DNA of 64,000 nucleotides from contig CAIVMQ010000113.1 of the NCBI GenBank assembly GCA_903907075.1, positions 29,840 through 93,839 of the forward strand, written 5' to 3'. The notes beneath the pieces were generated by a model. It was not told the DNA's origin. It ran no database searches and saw only the letters and a program-made list of their open reading frames with translations. A program made the position numbers and the translations under genes. The stretch's first letter is position 1, and each line of letters opens with the position of its first letter. This document shows positions 27,801-35,806 of this stretch, piece by piece. The DNA is from an uncultured Bacteroidia bacterium. GTDB lineage: Bacteria; Bacteroidota; Bacteroidia; Bacteroidales; Prolixibacteraceae.

Positions 27801-29367
27801 TGGTTACCTGAGCAAAAAGCTGACGGAAATAGTTGAAAAAACGTTTTGGTTTATCAGAAAACACCGCTAATGGAGTATCGTTACCCATTGAACTGGTTGG
27901 TTCCTGAGCAGTCTCAGCCATCTCCTTGATGATGATCATCATCTCTTCCTTGCTGTATCCAAATACTTTGGAATATGGACCAAACTGATCCCCCATATTG
28001 GAAGAAACCCGCTGTTTTACTTTTATCTCTTCAAGTTCTAGCCTGTTTTCTTTTAGCCAGTTAATATAGGGGTTCTGACGACTTAATTCAGCTTTTACCT
28101 CTTTATCAGGAATTATAATTCCTAATTGAGTATCTACCAATAATAATTTACCTGGTCTTAATCTCCCTTTTTCTTTAATGTCGGCTGCAGGAAAGACCTG
28201 AACACCAACTTCAGAACCCATTACAATGAGATCATTTTTAGTGATCACATAACGCGAAGGACGCAGTCCACTGCGGTCGAGGGTTCCACCAATATAACGC
28301 CCATCTGAGAAAACCATTGAAGCTGGACCGTCCCACGGTTCCATAATGGTTGAATGGTATTCGTAAAAAGCTTTTAAACTCTCAGGTATCGGATTTTTCT
28401 CATTAAAAGATTCCGGAATCATCATACACAGCGAATGAGGCATCGTTCTGCCTGTCATATGAAGAAACTCTAAGGTGTTGTCAAATGATGCGGAGTCAGA
28501 TTTTCCGGGCTCGATGATCGGATAAAGTTTCTCAAGCTCATCTCCAAAAAGATCAGATTCGAGTAACGATTCACGTGCATGCATCCATTGACGGTTCCCA
28601 TTGATAGTATTGATCTCCCCATTATGGGCAATCATCCGAAAAGGCTGAGCAAGACTCCAGGTTGGGAACGTATTGGTGCTAAAGCGAGAGTGAACTAACG
28701 CTATCGCACTCGACATTGCCGGATTGGTGAGATCTTTGAAGTAGTCGCGTAATTGGCCAGGAGTAAACATCCCCTTGTAAATCATTATCTTACTAGAGAA
28801 ACTAGGAAGATAAAATGCATCTTTTTCAGACAACTGAGATTCTCTGATAATCCGTTCCGCCTGTTTGCGTGCAAGATATAGTTTACGTTCGAGAATGTCT
28901 TGCTCGTAATCTCCCTTTACAAATATTTGACGGATCTGCGGTTCAGACTTTTTTGCTATCTCCCCAATTACAGAATTGTCAACAGGAACCTCTCGCCAAC
29001 AGATTACTTGAAGACCTTCGGATTCAACATATCTGTTTAGTACCTCGGTGCAATAAGCTGCCTCCTCCTCATTTTCAGGAAGGAAAACTAAGCCTGTTCC
29101 ATATTTTCCGGATTGGGGAACAGCAATCTTTAACGATACAAAAAAATCATGTGGCAACTGCATTAATATTCCTGCACCATCTCCGGTTTTATTGTCAGAG
29201 CTCGTTGCACCCCGATGATCCATATTTAATAATACGGTAAGTCCACGTTCAATAATGTCATGCGACTTTTGTCCCTTAATATGAGCCACAAATCCGATAC
29301 CACAGGCATCGTGTTCATTGTTAGGATCATACAGCCCTTGAGCTTTTGGAAAACTATTTGGTTCCAT
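24850..29367 (-). CDS. gltB: glutamate synthase large subunit
   Basis: GltB makes two glutamates from glutamine and 2-oxoglutarate. The protein is about 1,505 residues. I take the start at ATG 29367 (MEPNSFPKAQGLYDPNNEHD), which leaves a short propeptide before the N-terminal nucleophile Cys22 of ACGIGF; an ATG at 29385 would add six residues. Later come the amidotransferase loop GEINTINGNRQWM, the FMN-binding barrel, the 3Fe-4S cysteines in CIMMRKCHLNTCPAGI, and a C-terminal glycine-rich beta-helix. Together with Amt/P-II and argH nearby, it marks a nitrogen-assimilation block. Confidence 0.96.
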   Translation of the reverse strand: MEPNSFPKAQGLYDPNNEHDACGIGFVAHIKGQKSHDIIERGLTVLLNMDHRGATSSDNKTGDGAGILMQLPHDFFVSLKIAVPQSGKYGTGLVFLPENEEEAAYCTEVLNRYVESEGLQVICWREVPVDNSVIGEIAKKSEPQIRQIFVKGDYEQDILERKLYLARKQAERIIRESQLSEKDAFYLPSFSSKIMIYKGMFTPGQLRDYFKDLTNPAMSSAIALVHSRFSTNTFPTWSLAQPFRMIAHNGEINTINGNRQWMHARESLLESDLFGDELEKLYPIIEPGKSDSASFDNTLEFLHMTGRTMPHSLCMMIPESFNEKNPIPESLKAFYEYHSTIMEPWDGPASMVFSDGRYIGGTLDRSGLRPSRYVITKNDLIVMGSEVGVQVFPAADIKEKGRLRPGKLLLVDTQLGIIIPDKEVKAELSRQNPYINWLKENRLELEEIKVKQRVSSNMGDQFGPYSKVFGYSKEEMMIIIKEMAETAQEPTSSMGNDTPLAVFSDKPKRFFNYFRQLFAQVTNPPIDPIREGLVMSLTNYIGSVSSNILDEIPDHCNLIKFESPIITNTDLGKIKDLKHETFTHETISMLFPVKDGVEGFKKAFKAMLDSAERAVDEHKNFIILTDREVSEDMAPIPSLLCVAAVHHHLIKTKKRMQVGIIVESAEPREIMHFALLLGYGASVVNPYLAFAAIDYLVNEGEIKLPYEEARKNYIKSIDKGLLKVLSKMGISTLRSYHGSQLFEAVGVSDELIENYFKGTPSRIGGVGYEEIFKEAMMFHHDAFKNPEKKVTFSTVGEYHYRNNGEFHAWNPQSIALLQWATRSDDYTVYKKFSKLVDDQNAQPAFIRGVLKWKKNPIPLDQVESAESILKRFVTGAMSYGSISKEAHEAIAVAMNMIGGRSNTGEGGEDAGRFGTDKNSKIKQIASGRFGVTNNYLINAQELQIKIAQGAKPGEGGQLPGFKINKIIAKLRHSTPGITLISPPPHHDIYSIEDLAQLIFDLKNVNPDAKVSVKLVAESGVGTIAAGVAKGFSDIIIISGCEGGTGASPASSIKHAGLPAEFGIAETQQTLVMNNLRGRVKLQVDGQLKTGRDVVIMGMLGAEEFGFATGALISLGCIMMRKCHLNTCPAGIATQNKNLRKRFLGRSQFVINYFTFIAEEIREYMAEIGVRTFDDLVGRVDLLEQNHEVTNWKMKNVDLSKFLNLPEEAKLNPIRNTHPNTKNLDDVIDKTLIRDANKAIKSGEKVWLSYTIHNAMRTVGAMLSGQISKRYGEEGLPKDTINCKFTGTAGQSFGAFLVKGVTFRLEGDSNDYLGKGLSGGKIIVLPPTGSTFAPENNIIVGNTTLYGATSGDVYIQGVAGERFCVRNSGARAVVEGAGDHCCEYMTGGRTVVLGTTGRNFAAGMSGGIAYVLDLNGDFEYYCNTGLVELGPVEDKADISELQDLIGKHLLHTQSPLASKVLTNWEEYLPKFVKVIPLEYKKVLNELKLKEVKRKLELAEDAPDRRE

Positions 29368-29506
29368 GTGATAAAAAATTAGCAAAACTCCGTATCTTCA
29401 ATCAGACAGGAAGTATTTATTATGATCTGTTGGTAAATATGCGATAAAAAGCCATAATCTGTAACAAAATGAAAGTAAATCACAGCTATTGCTTAAAAAC
29501 TAAAAT

Positions 29507-29514
29507 CAAAAGTA
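29507..29514 (-). promoter_or_regulatory. candidate gltBD promoter -7 element
   Basis: TACTTTTG on the minus strand matches TAnnTTTG exactly and lies about 140 bases before the gltB start. No matching -33 element is visible at the expected distance, so support is partial. Confidence 0.35.
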
Positions 29515-29762
29515 CAATTTTTGCTTTAAATATAACTATTCATTTGGCTCTTAAATCAGTTTTATTTTCTCATAACCAGCAGTAGTGGTTAAATATGGGG
29601 TAAAATGAATTGATAATCAACCGTGTAGTTATAGATATTAAATAATCATTAAATATCTATAAGTAACATATAATAGTTTATTCTCGACAAAATGAATCTA
29701 ATTTAACTAGATTAATGTTTGTTTTGCTTATTTAATCTCGTAAATATAATCTATTTAGTATT
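29515..29762. other. AT-rich intergenic region between argH and gltB
   Basis: The whole argH-gltB gap (29386-29762) is about 375 bases, very AT-rich, with no ORF that looks protein-like. Apart from the candidate gltB -7 element there are only short AT inverted repeats (for example around 29632-29660, TAGATATTaaataatcaTTAAATATCTA). These could end the argH transcript, but no clear T-run hairpin was found. Confidence 0.4.
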
Positions 29763-31103
29763 TTAAATCTTTCCGTTTAAAAGATTCTCAATTGCACCCT
29801 TTGCCTGTTTAAAGTTGAAACTGGTAATAATCTGCTCCATCCTCTGCTTCACCTGGGGATGACAAAGATTTCCAATACTTCCCTGATGGGTGTGGTTAAT
29901 CTTTTTATTGGGATGAAAAGTGGCGGAATTAATCGATTCTCCAATCTTTCGATAAGCCTCTCTAAAAGGAACACCTTGAAGTACCAATGTGTTCACCTCC
30001 TCTACACTATATATATTCTCATACCGTATATCCTCCATGATCTTCTCGTTAACCTTTAGGTGGCTAATTGCAAATGATGTTATTGATAAACAGTTTTTTA
30101 GATCGTGAAATGATGGAACAAAGGCCTCCTTGATTAGTTGAAGATCTCGAAAATAACCGCTTGGTAAATTATTGGTCATTACTAATATCTGATTTGGAAG
30201 CGACTGAATCCGGTTGCAATGCGATCTGAGTAACTCAAATACATCGGGGTTCTTTTTGTGCGGCATAATACTCGAGCCAGTTGTTAACTCTTCGGGTAAC
30301 GCAATAAAATTAAAATTTTGGCTCATGAAAAGACAAACATCATAGGCCAGTTTTGATAGGGTTGAGGCAATGGAAGCAAGGGCAAAGGCGATTATTTTCT
30401 CGATCTTTCCTCTTCCCATTTGAGCGTAAATGACATTGTAATTCATCGATTCAAAGCCCAGTAGATCAGTGGTCATCTGTCGGTCTAATGGAAACGATGA
30501 GCCATATCCGGCTCCTGAACCGAGTGGATTTTGATCGGTAATGCGATATGCAGCCTGGAGTAACAAAAGGTCGTCCGCCAGACTCTCCGCATATGCGCCA
30601 AACCAAAGTCCGAAAGATGATGGCATGGCAACTTGAAGATGGGTGTAACCGGGCATCAGGATATCTTTATTTTTTTCGCTTTGTGTAAGAAGGATATTAA
30701 AGAGGTCGTTGACTTGTTCGACTATTGCTCTGATTTCTTCTCTTGCAAAGAGTTTGAGGTCAAGCAGTACTTGATCATTTCGGGATCGTCCGCTGTGGAT
30801 CTTTTTACCGGTGTCACCAAGTTTGCGGGTGAGCATAAGTTCGATCTGAGAGTGAACATCTTCACTTCCAGCTTCAATGGTGAAGCTTCCCCCTTTGATC
30901 TCAATGTAAATCAACCTTAACTCCTTGGTTAACGAATTAAGCTCTTCCTTTGATAGTAACCCTATTGATTTCAACATCTGTATATGAGCCAAAGAGCCAA
31001 GCACATCGTATTGAGCCAGGAAATAATCCATCTCAGTATCCCGTCCAATGGTAAATGTTTCAATAAGCTTATTTATTTCGGTCCCTTTGTCCCAGAGCTT
31101 CAT
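29763..31103 (-). CDS. argH: argininosuccinate lyase
   Basis: ArgH splits argininosuccinate to arginine and fumarate, the final arginine step. The 446-residue protein of the fumarase/aspartase superfamily has HSGRSRNDQV (about 102-111), YTHLQVAMPSSFG, and the signature GSSIMPHKKNPD (about 271-282). It is separated from the other arg genes by some 17 kb of histidine and other genes, and sits beside gltBD on the minus strand. An ARG box is not obvious upstream. Confidence 0.95.
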   Translation of the reverse strand: MKLWDKGTEINKLIETFTIGRDTEMDYFLAQYDVLGSLAHIQMLKSIGLLSKEELNSLTKELRLIYIEIKGGSFTIEAGSEDVHSQIELMLTRKLGDTGKKIHSGRSRNDQVLLDLKLFAREEIRAIVEQVNDLFNILLTQSEKNKDILMPGYTHLQVAMPSSFGLWFGAYAESLADDLLLLQAAYRITDQNPLGSGAGYGSSFPLDRQMTTDLLGFESMNYNVIYAQMGRGKIEKIIAFALASIASTLSKLAYDVCLFMSQNFNFIALPEELTTGSSIMPHKKNPDVFELLRSHCNRIQSLPNQILVMTNNLPSGYFRDLQLIKEAFVPSFHDLKNCLSITSFAISHLKVNEKIMEDIRYENIYSVEEVNTLVLQGVPFREAYRKIGESINSATFHPNKKINHTHQGSIGNLCHPQVKQRMEQIITSFNFKQAKGAIENLLNGKI

Positions 31104-31343
31104 GATCGTAATCGTTAAAATTTAGTGTAAAATTATTATATTCCCATTAAAAATCGATATCCTGCGATCGTTCTTCTGTTAAAATCATGAAAAATATGTT
31201 GTCTGTAAACCAATTTTACAATTTTTAAACCCAATACTTCTAATGTCAGGCTAGTAGGTTTATCGTTTAATTGAATTTGTTTTTTCTTCGTGTTTGAGCA
31301 GATTAGATTTTTTGACCGCTCTGCAGAACAATTTAAAGAGGTT

Positions 31344-32723
31344 TTATTCCTTGCTTTTTTCCCAAGCTCTCATTTCGAGTCTGTACTTTTCGATTTCACT
31401 CTTGGAGCTCTTTCGGATAAAATTCCCTGTAGGCATAAGAAATTTGCTTTCGTTTGGAGGTGCGTATTGTGTTATAATATTATTACCTAAGTGGTCTTTG
31501 TGTATTGTAAACCGATCGAAATTATCTCCTTGTGAGGTGTATGCTCCAAATTGGATAGAGTCATTGTATACATCAAACAATTGAAACATCGCAGTATTTG
31601 ATGCCAATTTATCCATTTTGTCAGAAAAATTAATGTCGTATAGCTTTGGACTTGCATGACTTACGATATAGACAGGACCTTGTTTGTGATTCTGCTCGGT
31701 GGTGGGTATATGAATGGCCCGCCCATACGAATGATCATGCCCGGCCAGCACTAGATCGACATGGTATTGGTCAAATAATGACTTAAATAATGTGCGTAAA
31801 TAAAAGTAGTCTCTTCCTCTGCTGGTCGAATACAAAGGGTGATGCATAAAAACTACAATCCATTTTTGGTGTGTCTGCTCCAGGACCGACTTAAGCCAAT
31901 TGCGTTGTTCCAATGCTGAAGGGATCGATTGAATTCCGTTAGAATCAATGCTTATAAATCGTGTTTGTTTGAAATCCCAATAACATGACCGTCCCAGAAA
32001 GTTTGGTGGGCCATTTTGAGGTAAGGTAAGGTGGGATGTCCATCTTGGATCAAGCTTTTGGATAATTCCCTTGTAGTATTCATGATTACCCGGTGTCGCA
32101 ATCACAGGGATTGTCCTGAAAAGTGTGCCTCCCGATCGAAACCATTCACCCCAATAGGCATCGTGCGGACGTTCGATCATATCGCCTACATAAAGGACGA
32201 ATGAAGCATTGGGGCGCGATAATGAAGCCTCTTGAAGTAAATTCCCCGCTATCCCATTGATTGAATCCTGAACGTCGCCAAGGAATATAAAGGAGAAGGT
32301 GCTGTCAGCTTTATTTGCGATTTTAAAATCAGACCATTCAGACCATCGGTTGTCATTGGCGACACGATAACTGTAGGTTTGATCTGAACGGAGATTTTCA
32401 ATTCTGATTCTGAAAAAGGCAGATGCCCCCCCCGAGGTTCTAATGATATTTGGCTTTGAGGTGAATCCAGTCGTGTCGCTTTGGAATGACTTACCTGCCA
32501 GCTGGAGTATGCCCTGTTTCGTTAAGGTATCCCCTTCCCAGGTTATATCACGAGAGTCAGAAAGGTTTCCGGAACATGTTAATAGGATACGTGATGGATT
32601 GATAGAGGCTTGAAAATGGGGTTCTGCCGGATTGTAAAACCAATTGTCCCATTTTAACCAAAGTACTAGGATGATCACGAGGGTAATTCCTGCCCAGATC
32701 GTTTTTTTTGTCGTGCGTTTCAT
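31344..32723 (-). CDS. exported purple-acid-type metallophosphatase
   Basis: A 459-residue protein with an N-terminal membrane anchor or signal segment (about 9-24) and a fibronectin-like N-terminal domain (about 33-135). The calcineurin-like phosphoesterase domain has metal motifs FLGDVQD (about 148), YVGDMIE (about 177), GNHEYY (about 211), MHHPLYS (about 294) and AGHDHSYGR (about 329). This two-domain layout is that of purple acid phosphatases. It probably releases phosphate outside the inner membrane; the true substrate is unknown. A TAAATTTG promoter element lies just upstream. Confidence 0.85.
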   Translation of the reverse strand: MKRTTKKTIWAGITLVIILVLWLKWDNWFYNPAEPHFQASINPSRILLTCSGNLSDSRDITWEGDTLTKQGILQLAGKSFQSDTTGFTSKPNIIRTSGGASAFFRIRIENLRSDQTYSYRVANDNRWSEWSDFKIANKADSTFSFIFLGDVQDSINGIAGNLLQEASLSRPNASFVLYVGDMIERPHDAYWGEWFRSGGTLFRTIPVIATPGNHEYYKGIIQKLDPRWTSHLTLPQNGPPNFLGRSCYWDFKQTRFISIDSNGIQSIPSALEQRNWLKSVLEQTHQKWIVVFMHHPLYSTSRGRDYFYLRTLFKSLFDQYHVDLVLAGHDHSYGRAIHIPTTEQNHKQGPVYIVSHASPKLYDINFSDKMDKLASNTAMFQLFDVYNDSIQFGAYTSQGDNFDRFTIHKDHLGNNIITQYAPPNESKFLMPTGNFIRKSSKSEIEKYRLEMRAWEKSKE

Positions 32724-32740
32724 TGTTGTGGACCTTTCCC

Positions 32741-32748
32741 CAAATTTA
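32741..32748 (-). promoter_or_regulatory. candidate metallophosphatase promoter -7 element
   Basis: TAAATTTG on the minus strand matches TAnnTTTG exactly and would start RNA about 10 bases before the ATG at 32723. No clear -33 element was seen. The remaining divergent gap to 33038 is AT-rich with no protein-like frame. Confidence 0.35.
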
Positions 32749-33038
32749 AACTTTATTCTTAGTATACAGATCTTCCTCGAGTATTGTTTATTATTCTTTT
32801 TTATTTATCGATTTCTCCAGAATCAAAAAGACAAATATATTTGCATTAAAATATCAAAAAGATAAAATTTATATTAAAATAAATCATAAAGTTATATAAA
32901 TGGCTAAATATAGTTCAATACGCTCAAAATCTAACGATTAGCATGTTTTTGTTTCATTTAAACAGGGGTTGATTGTTAAATTAATGTTATTTTAATTAGA
33001 TATTGATAAAAATATGGGGGTATGATTCTTATAAAACA

Positions 33039-33046
33039 TAGATTTG
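33039..33046 (+). promoter_or_regulatory. candidate promoter of the porin-P-II-amt unit
   Basis: TAGATTTG matches TAnnTTTG exactly and lies 121 bases before the porin-like gene. No sigma-54 motif (TGGC..TTGC) was found in this gap, which would have been the usual sign of nitrogen control elsewhere. Confidence 0.35.
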
Positions 33047-33167
33047 TGTAGAAAATGATGTAAAAATTGGGGTTAAATTTAAAAATACATAAAAATTTAA
33101 TTTTCAAGTAAAGAATAATTTAAGTCAAAATAGAAATAAGTATTGTTAATTTTAAAATCAAATCATT

Positions 33168-33830
33168 ATGAAAAAAGTTTATTTAATTTTAATTGCAGCC
33201 TTCTTAATTGCCGGAACCTATTCAGGTTATTCTCAAGAGTCAAAAGGTGCCTGGACAACCGGAGCCGATTTTTACAACCGTTACAATTGGAGAGGGAGTG
33301 ATTTTGGTAACTCACCCGCAATTCAACCAACTATTAAATATGTTGACGGCGGTTTTTCATTGGGTGCTTGGGGTAGTTATTCGTTATCGGGTGTCACAAC
33401 TGCAACTGAAGCTGATTTATTTATGACCTATGCTTTTAAAAGTGGATTTAGCTTAACTCTGACAGATTATTATTTTCCTGTTGAACCTGGGAGTGTAGGT
33501 AACTATACGACATATAAGGCACCCCATATGTTTGAAATATCTCCGGGCTTTACCGCCGGAAAATTTAGCATCGTTGGGAACTATGCGTTTGCAAATGTGA
33601 ATAACGATATTTATGTCGAAACTGCCTTAGCACTTAAAACTTGTAGCTTGTTTGTTGGTGCCGGAAATGAGCAGTACTCTAGTGATAAAAAGTTTAATGT
33701 TGTTAACATTGGTATTTCAACAACAAAAACAATCACTATTTCTGATAAATTTACATTGCCCTTAACAGGTAAAGTTATTTTGAATCCAAATAAGGATCAA
33801 ATATTCTTTGTGTTTGGGTTTACTATATAA
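33168..33830 (+). CDS. outer-membrane beta-barrel protein (TorF-like putative porin)
   Basis: A 220-residue protein with a signal peptide (about 1-22, ending GYSQ). The body alternates polar and aromatic residues in beta strands, ends in the aromatic-rich FFVFGFTI typical of outer-membrane barrels, and begins with GADFYNRYNWRGSDF. It resembles TorF-type putative porins. It precedes P-II and Amt in one unit, so it may let ammonium or related solutes through the outer membrane; that role is inference. Confidence 0.75.
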   Translation: MKKVYLILIAAFLIAGTYSGYSQESKGAWTTGADFYNRYNWRGSDFGNSPAIQPTIKYVDGGFSLGAWGSYSLSGVTTATEADLFMTYAFKSGFSLTLTDYYFPVEPGSVGNYTTYKAPHMFEISPGFTAGKFSIVGNYAFANVNNDIYVETALALKTCSLFVGAGNEQYSSDKKFNVVNIGISTTKTITISDKFTLPLTGKVILNPNKDQIFFVFGFTI

Positions 33831-33852
33831 TTTACACTTAAATTATCAAATC

Positions 33853-34200
33853 ATGAAAAAAATTGAAGCTATTGTTCGCAAAACTAAATTCGATATTGTT
33901 AGAAAAGCTTTGCATGAGGCAGATATCGATTTTCTCTCCTGGTGGGAAGTAAAAGGGCAGGGTACTGCTAAACAAGGTTTGATCTTTAGAGGTGTAGCCT
34001 ATGATGTCAATACAATCGATAGGGTCTATATCTCATTTGTAGTGCGTGATATCAATGTCGAAAAATCCATTAACGCGATTCTCAAATCAGCCTACACAGG
34101 CGAGAGTGGAGATGGACGAATATTTGTCACTCAGATTGAACAATCTGTCCGAATTAGAACCGGTGACCAAGGTGATCAATCGTTGTATGATAAAAAGTAG
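33853..34200 (+). CDS. P-II nitrogen regulatory protein
   Basis: This small trimeric sensor of ATP/ADP and 2-oxoglutarate regulates the ammonium transporter it is encoded with. The start is ATG 33853 (MKKIEAIVRK, 115 residues); an upstream in-frame ATG would add residues foreign to the family. The T-loop (about 35-52, GQGTAKQGLIFRGVAYD) is one residue shorter than in E. coli GlnB. The usual Tyr46 is Phe45, while the uridylylation-site Tyr51 aligns with Tyr50. The C-terminal signature SGDGRIFVTQI is intact. No glnD is in view. Confidence 0.93.
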   Translation: MKKIEAIVRKTKFDIVRKALHEADIDFLSWWEVKGQGTAKQGLIFRGVAYDVNTIDRVYISFVVRDINVEKSINAILKSAYTGESGDGRIFVTQIEQSVRIRTGDQGDQSLYDKK

Positions 34201-34222
34201 TTAACACAAAAAGATTAAAGTT

Positions 34223-35608
34223 ATGATAATTAAATATCTCAAATATATTGGTTTACCCATTGGATTATCCGTGGTGTTACCTGTTGTTTCTTTTGCTCAG
34301 TCTGCAGTAGCCGCTGTTGCTCCTGTTGTATCGGCAACTCCAACTCCTTTTATCAGTGCGGGTAATACTGCCTGGATGATTGTTGCTTCTGCACTGGTTA
34401 TGTTAATGACCATTCCCGGATTAGCTCTTTTTTATGGCGGTTTAGTAAGGAATAAGAACCTTCTTAATATGCTGATGCAGTGCTTTATTATTATGGCTGT
34501 TATTAGTCTCGAATGGATAGCTTTCGGATATAGCAATGCTTTCGGCTCCTCTACGGGCGCATTGGCTCCATATATTGGTGGCTTTGATTGGGCTTTCTTA
34601 AAAGGAATTGGGATTAACGATGTGAGTCCGTATTTTATCTCTCAGCCTACTGAGCGGATTCCTCATATTGTGTTTGTATTGTTCCAGTGTATGTTTGCTG
34701 TTATTACTCCGGCTTTGATTATAGGTGCCTTTGCTGAACGGATTAAATTCAGAGGATTTTTGGTTTTTACGATTCTTTGGGCTATCGTGGTTTATAATCC
34801 TGTTGCCCATTGGGTATGGTCAGCCGACGGCTGGTTGTTTAAATTAGGGGCACTCGATTTTGCGGGTGGAACAGTAGTTCATGTTAACGCGGGTATTGCT
34901 GCTCTTGTAATGGCGATAATGCTTGGAAAACGGAAACTTCCTAACGGGAATAATATTACCATTCCTCATAACATCCCTTTTGTGGTCATTGGTGCTGCTT
35001 TACTTTGGTTTGGTTGGTTCGGATTTAATGCAGGAAGTGGCTTGGCTGCTGATGGCCTTGCCGGAAGTGCTTTCTTAGTAACTCATATTGCCGCTGCTGC
35101 TGCTGCACTTTCGTGGGCTCTATTGGACTGGATCATCAATAAAAAACCTACCGTAATCGGTATCTCTACTGGTGCAGTTGCTGGTTTGGTTGCCATTACA
35201 CCTGCAGCAGGCTTTGTTGACGTAAGTGGTGCTATTATTATTGGATTACTGGTCTCTGTATTCTGCTTCTTTATGGTCAGCGTTGTTAAAAAGAAACTTG
35301 GTTACGATGATTCTCTTGATGCTTTTGGTGTACATGGTATTGGTGGAATCTGGGGGGCTATTGCTACCGGACTTTTCGCAAACCCACTTATTCAGTCTGC
35401 CTACAGTGGAACATTCTACGGAAATTCTAGTCAGCTCGGAATTCAGTTGATTGCTATTGGAGCCACATTGGTTTACTCAGGCGTACTTACTGCAATACTC
35501 TTTAAAATTGTTGAAAAAACTCTGGGTATCCGTGCAACTGAAGAGGAAGAATATTCGGGACTTGATATTTCACAACACGATGAAATTGCATATAACGAAT
35601 CAGAGTAG
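34223..35608 (+). CDS. amt: ammonium transporter Amt
   Basis: A 461-residue ammonium channel with an N-terminal signal-like segment (about 8-28) and eleven expected membrane helices. The twin-histidine pore is seen in AHWVWSADGW (about 193) and FGVHGIGGIWGAI (about 370-382). Phe-gate and GLALFYGGLVRNKN segments are typical. It lies 22 bases after the P-II gene, the standard Amt-GlnK pairing, with P-II expected to block the channel from the cytoplasm. Confidence 0.96.
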   Translation: MIIKYLKYIGLPIGLSVVLPVVSFAQSAVAAVAPVVSATPTPFISAGNTAWMIVASALVMLMTIPGLALFYGGLVRNKNLLNMLMQCFIIMAVISLEWIAFGYSNAFGSSTGALAPYIGGFDWAFLKGIGINDVSPYFISQPTERIPHIVFVLFQCMFAVITPALIIGAFAERIKFRGFLVFTILWAIVVYNPVAHWVWSADGWLFKLGALDFAGGTVVHVNAGIAALVMAIMLGKRKLPNGNNITIPHNIPFVVIGAALLWFGWFGFNAGSGLAADGLAGSAFLVTHIAAAAAALSWALLDWIINKKPTVIGISTGAVAGLVAITPAAGFVDVSGAIIIGLLVSVFCFFMVSVVKKKLGYDDSLDAFGVHGIGGIWGAIATGLFANPLIQSAYSGTFYGNSSQLGIQLIAIGATLVYSGVLTAILFKIVEKTLGIRATEEEEYSGLDISQHDEIAYNESE

Positions 35609-35650
35609 TTTGTTTTTATTTGTTTAGTTTTTTTATAGTTTTTCAACACG

Positions 35651-35677
35651 GAGCCGGTTCATCGCCGGCTCTTTTTT
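35651..35677 (+). terminator. terminator after amt
   Basis: GAGCCGG (35651-35657) pairs perfectly with CCGGCTC (35665-35671) across a seven-base loop and is followed by six T. It closes the porin-P-II-amt unit. Confidence 0.9.
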
Positions 35678-35806
35678 GTGCTTTTAACTGGTAGTTTTTT
35701 AACCAGTTTAGATTGAATATTCGCATAGCGTACCAACCAGTGCTTAAATTTTATAATTTTCCATTCTAACTTATGCGGGTTTTATAAACTGCTAAATTTA
35801 ACTTTA

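Noticed and set aside
31104..31343. ARG box before argH
   Set aside because: Only TATTC half-sites are present, no better than expected in AT-rich sequence.
32724..33167. Sigma-54 promoter before the ammonium module
   Set aside because: No TGGC-N-TTGC pair was found; a TAnnTTTG element is present instead.
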